64,000 nucleotides of DNA, taken from NCBI GenBank assembly GCA_028673005.1, contig CM054115.1:107317172-107381171 (forward strand). Direction: 5' to 3'. How positions within the stretch are numbered: the stretch's first letter is position 1; each line of letters starts with the position of its first letter. Source of the DNA: Tanypteryx hageni. Taxonomy: Eukaryota > Arthropoda > Insecta > Odonata > Petaluridae. A program made the position numbers and the translations under genes. Below, in pieces: positions 25,037 through 35,900 of the stretch. Below the pieces are notes generated by a model. The model was not told the origin of the DNA. It searched no databases and worked only from the letters and a program-made list of their open reading frames with translations.

Positions 25037-25362
25037 TTAAGGCAATTAGCATTTGTGGGGCACAAATGCTAATTGCCTCTGGGGATGGCCCTGGTTGTTA
25101 CCCATTGATGGGACACAAAGGAACTTGAGGTGGGCCAGGGAAAGATTTCTAAATAGTTTATTTTGATAAATTTTTTCATTTTTTAAATGACTGCAATAAA
25201 ATAGTTAAAGAACTCATGATAAGTGTGTGCCCTCTGTGGACACATGTACTATCTACTGCTTGACGAAATTAGTAGTATATAGATAATAGGTGTGTCCCAG
25301 GTAAAATCTCAAAGCTTAGGTGGGGCATGCAATTAAGAAGGTTGAAAAATGCTGGTCTAAAC

Positions 25363-26228
25363 TTCTCTAGTTTCTGACCACACTTTGCACTCTTCCTCTT
25401 CCATAAACCCCAAAAACATACTGCATTCCACTCGATGATACACCACCCCACACACATCCCTATCTCTACCAGTTACTTTCAAAAAGTACTCAAGATTATT
25501 AAATATATTGCTACTGCAAATGGATATTCCTCTTCTCTTACCAGCAGAATTAAATAAAAAACAAAGGAAAATTATTCCTTACAGCTTAATGCTTGAATTT
25601 TTTATAAAATTAATTTTTTCAATTCATATTTGATTTTTTTTATAAAGAAAAATATTAACAAATCTTAAAGAAAAATATATTTTTTAAATTTTTGGTATGA
25701 TGATGGCTTTTCTGCATCAACAGGCATATTTTGGTCAACTCACCATAAATTATTTCCTTGAGTTAGGAGATGTAATTGACTTTTATTCGTGAAAATTCAA
25801 AAAACAGTTCTTCTTTTTAGTCAGTCAAAGATGGAAATTGCATTTTGATTATACATAAATTCTCAGACATTTACAAATTGGCTTTCTTCACCAGTCTTGA
25901 CTTATCAACCATGGGCCAATGAGCAACTCCATCAGCTCCTATATCCTGTGTCAGTATTGGATATGCTGAACCGTCATTTTTTTTGTTTGAAAGTCTCTCA
26001 ACTGATGACAATGTTGGATGAAGTCACTTTCTTTTTGAAACATTTTCCCGCATTACAAAGTGCAGCAGCAATTGAGATCCTGAATGATAGCATATCTATT
26101 TGACCTTTTCTTGGAATTGCAAGTGATTCACAATGTCAGCAATAGACAATAGCAAGGTGGACAAAATGAAAGAAAAAAATATGATTACAATTCCTTAGCC
26201 TTATACATATAAATGAATGATGCAAATG
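25363..26228. other. Intergenic, nothing recognised
   Basis: No coding similarity. A frame at 25897-26103 is short and shows no family signature. Confidence 0.45.
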
Positions 26229-26351
26229 CTGTATTTCCTCGATTCTAAGGTGCCATCGGTTGTAAGATGCACCCTTGATTTAGTAATAGCACCCCGATTT
26301 CAGAAACATTAAAAAGTGAAAAAAGTGCATCTTAGAATCAAGGAAATACGG
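26229..26351. mobile_element. Tigger/pogo-type palindromic MITE
   Basis: A 123-bp element with arms CTGTATTTCCTCGATTCTAA and the reverse complement of CCGTATTTCCTTGATTCTAA. It is almost a complete hairpin. The right end is followed by TA. The CCGTATTT start is shared with a fragment near 54204, next to the Tigger pseudogene. Confidence 0.85.
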
Positions 26352-26445
26352 TAGTTCAAATTGCTGATTGTCACAAAAGTGTGACATACTTTACAAAGAA
26401 AATATTTTTTGAGAATTGAAGGTACAAAATATGAATCATATAGAT

Positions 26446-27022
26446 CAGTATTCTTAACTGGGGTGCATGGGCCACTGGTGGTCAACAAGCACTTAAGATA
26501 TGGTCCACATCTATTGGCCAGTGATCAATAAATTAAAAATAATTCCTGAATATTTTAACAAATGTTTTTTTTTAGATAATCACCAATTATAGGCTGCCTT
26601 GCTCAAAATCTAAACAACCCCCCTCATATTACCAGTACTTAAACCTATCTCTTCATCCTACCTGTGCATAGCAGAATTCTCTGCAGTGAGAAACTAAACA
26701 TTGAAACAAGACTTGAAATAAATTCAACGTTGAGATTATCTGTCCAATTTTACACCAAAATTTGAAGAATTGTGTGCAAACGTTCAGGCTTGGAGAAACA
26801 CTAATAACAGAATGTACACCTAAAGTGCAATGCAAAAGCATGTTTGTAATTAGTAATGTGAATTTCTTGATCAATATTTCTGACTTTATGTTAATAATGT
26901 TTCATAATAATAAATTAATATAATTTTTAATGATGTCATAAGGTTTTAGAGATATTGGTGATCCACATAATATTAGTTTCATTGAAAGTGGTCAGTGGCA
27001 TTGGAAAGGTTAAGAACCATTG
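26446..27022. mobile_element. hAT MITE, 577 bp, perfect TSD
   Basis: The tips are CAGTATTCTTAACTGGGG and the complement of CAATGGTTCTTAACC. The exact 8-bp duplication atatagat lies at 26438-26445 and 27023-27030. The frames inside show no similarity to a transposase. Confidence 0.92.
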
Positions 27023-27699
27023 ATATAGATCATAAATTTTCTTTAAAGCTTATAAAATTCTATGATAATTTCTGTAAATAATAAACTACTTTTGTGCATA
27101 ATTTTTCCAAAATTCTTGAACCAATGCCTATGTGCTTTGAAAAGAACAGTATACAAGAGTTTACATGTATAACAGTCATTTCACAAAGCCAACATCAGGT
27201 ACTGGTACTGATTTAATTGAGTATATGAATGTTTCGAATTCGTCTGATCATATGTATTTAATAAGTTATTTTGTTCAAGAAAAATCTTCAGCCAGTTTGA
27301 TGCAAATTTGCATCACTCATCATTAACCTCTTAAGTGGCTGGTTTTTCGAAGCTTAACTCGCTCATGGTGGCAAATTTTTTTGTACTCATACCATGTGAC
27401 ACATTCTTCCGCTACTAGCTCAACCATGCCTGCATTTTTGTGGAATATGCTCAAGAAACATCCTGATATTACATGACAGAATAAAAAGAAAAGTCTCGGA
27501 TGGAGATGAGTGAGATGCAGAGGTGAAAGGCATATGGACTCAAGAGACACTGCTGGGTAAGCATCAGATTACAATTGGACCTCCTCTTAGTCATCCTTCA
27601 AGAAGTCTGGATATCATTGGCCTATGAATTCATTTAAGCAGTGCCCAGTGTACATTTAAATGTATACATGGCAATCAGTTCCTATATTTGGTGTACATG

Positions 27700-28278
27700 C
27701 AGTGGTGGATTACCGTACAGGTGCATGAGGTTCTCCCCTGGGGCCTTGACACTCAAGGGGGCCTCAAACTGGTCAACACTTGATTTTTTTTCAACATTTT
27801 TAGTAAAATATTTCACTATCAGTATAATCTATTACTTATGTAAATATTGTTCCTATTGTATTTATTAACAATTAATACCAAATATAATGTGGTTTTTGTT
27901 AAATACAGGAAGAAGAACATTTATATTTTTTATAATTAATTTTTTGTTTATTTTTCTATATATGCAAGTTTATATAATAAACATTAAAATTTCAATTTAT
28001 GCATGTCTGTAATTCAATTTATTTAACCTGCTGCACACATTTTTTCCATTCGTAAGCTGTAAAAATTTTGTAGATTGAGTACTACCCCTTCTCATTGACA
28101 GTTGGGGCAGTGGCGTAACTATAGCTTATTATAAACAATGGATGCAAGGGTGAGGGCCCCCTTGGTCTAGGGCCCTTATGCGATCGCGTAACTTGTGTAC
28201 CTATATTTACGCCACTGGTTGGGGGCCTACTGAACCTTTTGTGCCTGGGGCCTTCAGATACCTTAATACGCCACTCTG
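27700..28278. mobile_element. hAT-like element with nested MITE
   Basis: The tips are CAGTGGTGGATTA and the complement of CAGAGTGGCGTATTA. No clear duplication remains. It is interrupted by the 110-bp element at 28108-28217. Confidence 0.65.
28108..28217. mobile_element. 110-bp hAT MITE nested in 27700-28278
   Basis: The tips are CAGTGGCGTAACTATAG and the complement of CAGTGGCGTAAATATAG. The exact 7-bp flank gttgggg lies on both sides (28101-28107 and 28218-28224). Confidence 0.85.
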
Positions 28279-28615
28279 TATATGTTGTCCTACAATCTGG
28301 CATAGAAATTAAAAATAGAGAAAAGTACAAGGAATACAATGCAGTCAATATTTATGCCCTAATATTTCAAGACCTCCATGCATAGGTCTTCAAATTAACA
28401 TGATGTTAGGTTACATCATGGTCACTGCCGGAGACAAAATATCATGGAGTAATATTAGGTCATAGCCAACTCTTCCAAACCTGACACAAAGCCCTGTTGT
28501 TAAGAGACCATTAGGGACAATCAAGTGGAGCAAAGGACATCTTTGTGCTTCAGAAAAAGGTTATAAGGCCAATGAATGGCCCGAAAAGGGATGATCATTG
28601 TAAACCTTATTTTAT

Positions 28616-29276
28616 AAAAATCTGATGTGGCCACCACAGGACTTTCTCCATATCTGTAATATTTCTAAAAATTCCAAATATGTTACATAATAATAAATAT
28701 TTTAAGAAACTGCAAGAAAATTTTAGACTTTAAAAAGAACAGAAATAAACTCAAACCATAGCCTCCTGATATTGGATATAGCCACAAAGCTCCAATAATT
28801 ACGAAAAGAAAAAGGAGCGTTACTAAGACGTAACTAAGCATCAATTGTTAACAATAGTCGTCGGTAGGTGGCGTGGCAGCTAAAAATATAAGATATCTCT
28901 TAAACAATGCATTATATGGGAAAATGTTTCAAACAAACGCAGAAAATTAAATTTCCTACAACTTTTATTCCAGTACATTTATCAAATATTAAAGCAAGTA
29001 TTTCAAAATAACGGATGACAAGAGTAAACACCCAGTTCCGGTTGACCGATTTTTACCAAAAACTAATCAGGTCTTGGGACTTTTATAAAAACGTTTAATA
29101 TAATATTTCGCATTGACCTGATTAATAGTTTTTGAGCACCCACAAAAAAGCTATCACATACACACAGACATCATCGAGAAATTGATCGAAACTTGTTCAG
29201 GGGATCTCAAAACGTGTAGTCGATTTTTTTTATGAAAGCAATTCTTTCCCCTATACTACGTATGGAGAAAGTAAAA
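28616..29276 (-). repeat. Repeat family A, copy 5
   Basis: A minus-strand, nearly full-length copy: it begins aaaaatctgatgtggccacc on the plus strand and ends at tatggagaaagtaaaaa. It is uninterrupted, and together with copy 6 it gives a family length of about 0.65 kb. Confidence 0.88.
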
Positions 29277-29309
29277 AATGGATGAATGCGCATTGTATAT
29301 ATATTTATA

Positions 29310-29702
29310 TGTAATTGTTGTGTGTGAAAGAGCATTTATCTTGTTTTCCCATCAGATCGAGTGTACATATGTATAATACCAGACATAAGAATGAATTAGA
29401 TTTGCCATTTCACAGGACCACAAAAACAAATATTTCAATGTCAATGCACGAAAACTATTTAATGAGTTACCTAATGAATCGAAATCTGTTAGTTTACATA
29501 AATTTAAAAAAGTTCTGTGCTCATGGCTAAAATCTAAGTCGTTCTATTGTATTCACGAATTCCTTGAAAACGACTAATCTGTTTTAAAACTGTGACATAT
29601 GGGTAAATGGTAAGCGTACCATTATTAATCTATTACGTAACTGTGACGAAATGTATTCCACTTATAAGTCGGCCAATGAGGAATAAAATTATTATTATTA
29701 CT
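29310..29702 (+). mobile_element. LINE 3' end (jockey-like), (ATT)n tail
   Basis: A conceptual translation near 29345-29540 gives MYNTRHKNELDLPFHRTTK, then a LFNELPNES-like and LHKFKKVLCSWL-like tail once frameshifts are allowed. This is the typical C-terminus of a jockey-superfamily ORF2. It ends in ataaaattattattatta. The 5' part is missing, as expected for truncated reverse transcription. It lies just upstream of the DYNC2I1 promoter. Confidence 0.75.
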
Positions 29703-29805
29703 TTAAATTATCATATTATTTTTTCGCATTTAGATACAAAATATTGCATAATGTGTAATAAATAAATTTTGGAAAATTTAAAATTCCGTTGTGGATGTCG
29801 CCGAC

Positions 29806-29813
29806 TATCGATA
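29806..29813. promoter_or_regulatory. DRE-like box upstream of DYNC2I1
   Basis: TATCGATA, the DNA-replication-related element bound by DREF in insects, about 90 bases before the start codon. It lies in a locally distinctive segment with several TATCG words and a TATATAA at about 29841. No good X-box (RFX site) is visible next to this start, although the gene is ciliary. Confidence 0.5.
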
Positions 29814-29902
29814 TATCGTATACTGTGTATCGTATATAACCTATATAAACAGACGACATAACTTCACGTATATTAAATTAAGTGCTGATCATAACGGAAA
29901 GA

Positions 29903-29917
29903 ATGCAGAATAATGCC
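29903..29917 (+). CDS. DYNC2I1: DYNC2I1 exon 1 (start codon)
   Basis: ATG then four codons (MQNNA), donor gcc|gtgagt, phase 0. The start is chosen because it joins in frame to exon 2 through a strong donor, and no upstream exon is needed. Not confirmed by homology, since WDR60 N-termini are variable. Confidence 0.7.
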
Positions 29918-32900
29918 GTGAGTACTGTTGAATTAAGTTCTTCTGTAATTTAATAGATATTAATGAAAGTATAGCTATTGCGTGATTCCTATGATTTTTT
30001 GTAGCCCAGCGATGAAAAGAGCAAACTTCGTCAAAAGAAGGAGTCGGAAATTATCATAGGAGCGGATAAATCATTGCGTAGGACTCACAAAACGGTATTC
30101 CCGAAAAATGTAGCAGTTCATGATAAATTCACTGAAAGAAGGATTGCCTCTCACATAGATGCCTCTTCAACATCTTCATTTTCTTCGAAGCTTGGTAGTC
30201 ATAGTAGGTTAACAAGCAGCGACTTAACTGAAAGTAATGTGGCATTCATTAAACGAACAAAATCTGATGTGGAAGGAAATTCAGTAATGCGAACGAATTC
30301 AAAAGTTCAAGTGAATTCAATTACGAAAACTGGCAAGAATTCCGATGACTTAATTGCCGATGGTAAGAAAAACATCTCGTGTGTAAATGCTCCTATAAGT
30401 AAGAAGTCGCAAGATCAATCCGTTAAATTTCGTAGCATGAAGACCTACATAAGTTCGAGTAAGGCTGGTGGAACATCAAAGGAAATGGCCTATGACATAA
30501 AGGAGAAAAAAGTAAATTTTAAAGGAGGCGGCCGTTCGACCGAACATCTTAAAACAGACTCTAGGATTCAGACCGTATGTGCCACCAACAGTCAGTTTAA
30601 GAAATCGAATTTAGTAAAAAATACTAATATTGTCAGGGATCATAACGAAACAAAGAAAAATATAACCGAATTAAAGGCAGACAAGAAAGAGAACAAAATA
30701 TATGAAAAGAAAAATGATGAAAAAAGCAAGTACTTCGATTCAACAAGTCGTCCCAGACGAAATATCAGCGGGCGACAGACTTCTATTGCTAATGAAGCAC
30801 GTCAAAATGTTATTTCAGGCCAGGAAAAAAAATCACGAGACGGTAATGTTGTTTCGGGCAAAGTTTCTTCGGTCAAAGTTTCTTCGGGCAAAGTTTCTTC
30901 GGACAAAGTTACTTCAGTCAAAGTTTCTTCGGGCAAAGTTTCTTCGGACAAAGTTTCTTCGGTCAAAGTTTCTTCGGGCAAAGTTTCTTCGGGCAAAGTT
31001 TCTTCGGACAAAGTTTCTTCGGTCAAAGTTTCTTCGGGCAAAGTTTCTTCGGGCAAAGTTTCTTCGGCCAAAGTTCCTTCAACAACGTCTTCGTCCATCA
31101 CTGGTTCTGTTGAGTCAGTTATGAGTAGGAAAATAAATGGCAAAGGAAGAGTAAGGACAAGAACTTGGACTATTAGTTCAACCTCTGGAGATAATAGCAT
31201 GGACCATTTGATTCAGCAAGTTGAAGAGGATTTTGTTGATAAAGATTCTAAGGTTTGTAGAAGCATGGAAGGTGATTCATTGCAAAATGAAGAGAAAGAA
31301 TATATAGATAGTGAGAGGGAGGGAAGGGCTCAAGTGTCAGGAAGTGTTTTAAAAAACATTCGTGAAGATACAAGAAAAAGTATTCGTGACGTTCACGCGA
31401 CAAAAGAAATTCATAAAGTTAATGATGAAAAGGTTAAAAACCCATTAGCAATATATAATGAAAACATAAACGTCGTCGAAAATATTGATACTTTAGAAGA
31501 GGAATATGTATATGAAGATGACTTTGAGGTATGATATTTTGATTTTTTACTAATGTAAGGTAGATTTAAATATTTTTATATTTTGTTGTAGGTACTTAAT
31601 AAAATAGTAATTATTTTCAAGTACTACATATCGGTTATTTCAGATAATCTGCCTGATTTCAGTTTTGCAGGTACAGTTTTTGTTTTTGACCTTGAATGTT
31701 AGTTCCTATTATTTAAAAAATAAGCACTTCCAAATTTAAAAAAACTGATGTTGCCACCACATGAGTTTCTCCATATCTGTAATATTTCTAAAAATTCCAA
31801 ATAGGTTACATAATAATAAATATTTTAAGAAACTGCAAGAAAATTTTAGACTTTAAAAAGAACAGAAATAAACTCAAACCATAGCCTTCTAATATTGGAT
31901 ATAGCCACAAAGCTCCAATAATTAAGAAAAGAAAAAGGAGCATTACTAAGAGGTAACTAAGCATCAATTGTTAACAATAGTCGACGGTAGGTAGCATGGC
32001 AGCTAAAAATATAAGATATCTCTTAAACAATGCATTATATGGGAAAATGTTTCAAACAAACTTAGAAAATTATATTCTTACAACTTTTGTTCCATTACAT
32101 TTATAAAATATTAAAAGCAAATATTTCAAAATAACGGATGTGACAAGAGTAAACACCCAGTTCCAGTTGACCGATTTTTACCAAAAACTAATCGGTTTTT
32201 GTGACTTTTATAACAATATAAAATTTTGCATTGACTTGATTAATAAGTTTTTGAGTTAGAGCATCCACAAAAAAGCTATCACATACAGACATCATCAAGA
32301 AAATTGTCTAAATGTTTTCAGGGGTGCTCAAAATGTATACTATAATACATTCTGTGTAACAAGAACTCCTTTACCTTATTTTTAAAAGTTGAAATACTTT
32401 TAACAGTTTTCAGATCATTAGGAAGTTTATTATATTGTTGTAATCCCATTAGTCGAGGACCAAGAGCAGCTGATCTTGTATGAACAAATGGAATGTGGAG
32501 GTTGCCTCTGGTACTATGCCTGTGTATACTACAATTTTTATGAAAATCAGATAAATTTTCCTTCATAAATACCAATGCTGCAAGGATATACTGATAGTTC
32601 CCGCTTAACACGAGAGATACATTCCTAAAAAATGTCGTGAGAAGCAAATTAGTGCTAAGCAAATACAGGCGGACTTCAACTTACGAACAATTTATGCTTA
32701 CAAACATTTCACATACTAATGAATTGTGACTCCCTAATCAGTTAACGGACACTGCCCTTCCAGATATGCACGTCTGGACCTGTAGGAACTCCTTGCTCTT
32801 TTAGTCTTCAGGTGGAGAACAAACATAACCCCTGTATACGAGAATGCTTATATCTGCTTTGCATCTTGATTCTACCACTCATAACATAAACAGATCCTTT

Positions 32901-35900
32901 TAGCACCTAACTATGCATGTCCATTTATGGGAAGTTATTACGCGTGTAACTTCCTGTGTGCTACATCGATACTGGTAATGATTTAAATGTTAAAAAATTA
33001 ATTTATTTAAAATATCTTTATTTTGATAAAACAAACAATGAATAGTACATTTGTACTTACTATCAATTATTTTAAACATCATACTAGTAGGGACCCCACA
33101 GTTCTACTCCAGAAAATTTTGAGAAACGTCAAGAAATATTATAATAAACGAACAGAAAAGAAGAATCAAATGTCGGGAGAGAGTGGCAAAATGATCAATA
33201 AACAAATTGTGGCCCCCCTGTTTGGCTAATTCAGTTTAAATATACTAATATGATTTTTTATATATGTGTATATTACAAGTTTTAAATTAGGTTAAAATTG
33301 ATGTGGACAGTTCAACAGAAATACATATAAAAAGGAATGTTTTAGTTACTTGTATTGTGGCAGCCCTGCTTATTATATTTATACTAATCATCTTGATTTT
33401 GTTTTTTTATATGGCATTCTTCCTTCATGGAAAATTTGTTTAAATCGGTTCAGCCAATTCCTTCCAAATTCATAATTACAGAAAAGTTTAACTTTACAAT
33501 TTTGGCAACCCTGCTTAGTCGATCCTGTCCAAATATGCCATTTTGGTCATTAATTTATACGAATATTCAATCTACCAAATTTGGTTGTAATTGGTTAAGC
33601 CAATTCTCACCTGATATATATGCATACGGACGGACGGACATCACGAAGATAATATTGCTTTTCAGCAATGACAAAAAGCACTAAAAAGAATAGTCAAACG
33701 TAGATAGGGTGTGAAAAACCATTTAGTTACAATGCCTTACAACAAATATACATTTTCCACCTCTTCCTTATTCCCATTCTCCCCTCCCCTCTCTCTCTCC
33801 CTTCCTCCCATTCTCTCTCCATCTCTTCCATTCTGCCCCCTCTCTCTCTCTCAGACCCTTCCTCTTCTCCTCCCATTCTCTCTCCCGATCTCTCACTTTC
33901 TCTCATTCTCTTCCCCTCTCTCTCATCCTTCCCCTTTCTTGTCTTTTAATATTTGAAACTGAAGAAATAGCTTGTTATGCCATCTCTTATTTAGCTGGAT
34001 AATTAACTGAACTTGATTTTATTTCAATGTCCTTACGATATTGAGTTTGGCAACAATATCAGTCGCCATGGAATGGAAAACTATTTTATTCAGAAAACTC
34101 GAGATTTTGTAGTTTAAAACTCAATTTTGGAAAAATCCGATCTGCACTTGAAATTTCACCAAAAGAAAATGAAATTTCATAATTTTCTTTGTCCTCAAGT
34201 TCAAGTGCTGATTTCGTAAGATGATTTTTAGTAATTTTAATGTAAAATGAAAAATAGTCTACATTCATCTCCATGTTTTTAAATGGAGAAATTTAAAATA
34301 GAAAATATAATAAATAAATTGGTCAAATGAATCAGTTTAAAAACCAACCTACTGCCCTATACTCGTTATTATGGCTAAAATGATACATTCCACTTGTCTC
34401 CACATTGTAGTTTTTGAGTTATAGATACATACTTATATTTGACCAGACACCGCCTCAGATACTAAATTATTTTTATATATAGTATGATTAAGAGTAGTTA
34501 TTTGAAAAAGTACAAAACAAATTAAAAAATTAAATTCATATGTTTTTTACATAAATCATTGTTATGAACTGTCCAGGTCTGTGTTTGAATGACAATTTTT
34601 ACATGTGTATGTTATTAACGCTATGTGTTTCTTAAATGTAAACTTTGAACAACTATTGCACTTCAGAGTTGTGGTAGTATTTTTAGCACGTCCACATGTT
34701 CATGTCATTCTTTATTAGCTCCACGTGCGATTTTTCTTGATAGCTGTACTTTATCTTCAAGTTCTGCTTCCTCTGATGTGAGCCTACTTGTTTCAAAATT
34801 ACAGTTGCCGGAGCATGTGCAGAGCAATAAATCTGTCTCATTGAAAATATACGAATTTATCCTAACTTCCATTTTTATTCCATTTATAAGTGTTAAATGT
34901 AAGAGTGGACCTTATGGTCTAAATTTTGCCCGAATAAAGACATTTATCTATCTATCTATAAGGAAAAAACTGATATTTTATAAATATTCAGGAACGGATT
35001 AACGAATTTAATGTTATCAATAATGAGGTCATGCTTAACCCTGTGGAATTTACTCATCAAGAAAAAGAAAGAACTTAGTCACTTCCACAAATTTATTTTG
35101 CACTAGTGCAAAATAAATTTGTGGAAGTGACTAAGTTCTTTCTTTTTCTCGAATTTAATGTTGTTTCTTATAGAAAAAATCTATTCAACTTACGAGCATT
35201 CAGCTTACGAATGCATTTCCAGGTACACATTACATTCATAAGTAGGGGTTTGCCTGTGCATAGCTCCCATAAGAAACCAAATAAAATGCGGGAGATATGT
35301 GTTCAAGCAAGAGTGATCATCATATCACATTGGATATATAAGTTTTTATTTATACATAAATATACTTCGAATATTTATAATTTGGATCTGCATATTCGAA
35401 ACAAAACTTCTTGTAATACTTTCCACGACTTTAACCACGAAAGTGACAAAAAACATGAAGTAGAATTCGTTCAAGTTGATTTTTCCTTGGTGGGGGCAGC
35501 AGTGTCTTGTCACTTATTTCGTGTGTTTTAGTCTAGTGTTTCCTCATTTGCGTACAGTTCCTCTTTGAATACAATGTAAAAAGTTTGAATCAGTTTCTCT
35601 TTTTCTGACATCATGACTTTAACCGCAAAAGAGATGAAAAACATGAAGTAGAATTTGTAAAAGATGAGCTCTGCTGGTGAGTCATACCTGGAAACTATCA
35701 AATCTAAAATCATCTGTGTACAGTTTCTCTTTTTCATCTTCACTCTTTCATGGTAAATACAACAGAAAATGGCTACATGAAGTTTTACTTCGACTTTAGA
35801 CTGCAAATTATATATTATCTAGTGTTATATGAATAAATATTAATTAATATACATTGCCTTAATGGTAACATTTTTTTATTTTATTTTTATGTAATGGATC

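Larger units (their letters stand above)
22897..25093. mobile_element. Middle hAT element of the nested stack
   Basis: The tips CAGGGCCATCCC and the complementary GGGATGGCCCTG match over 12 bases. The flanks gtcgcaac and gttgttac match 5 of 8, and two of the changes are C-to-T at CpG or CpA positions. It holds two younger insertions (23394-23876 and 24457-25036). Confidence 0.8.
22869..25354. mobile_element. Outer hAT element of a nested stack
   Basis: The tips are CAGAGTTTCTGAACCGG and the complement of CAGCATTTTTCAACC. The flanks ccctagac and gtctaaac match 5 of 8, a decayed duplication. It contains the hAT at 22897-25093, so its own sequence is only about 290 bp. Confidence 0.75.
32667..35261. 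mobile_element. Nested Tigger-like element
   Basis: The tips are CAGGCGGACTTCAACTTACG and the complement of CAGGCAAACCCCTACTTATG, which are partly matching. Further inner similarity (CTTACGAA) is present at both ends. The target duplication is unclear. It contains the CT-rich tract and the perfect palindrome. Confidence 0.6.

Noticed and set aside
27308..27640. Possible TTAA element between ttaacctcttaagtgg and catttaagcag
   Set aside because: The ends are not complementary beyond a few bases and no paralogue is visible in the window.
30802..31200. Long open frame on the minus strand (repeated LPEET pentapeptide) and another on plus frame 2 across the same place
   Set aside because: Both are by-products of the 15-bp coding minisatellite, whose period is a multiple of three. 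Homology and splice frame support only the DYNC2I1 frame.
33711..33956. Ser/Pro/Leu-rich open frame
   Set aside because: It is a pyrimidine-rich low-complexity tract.
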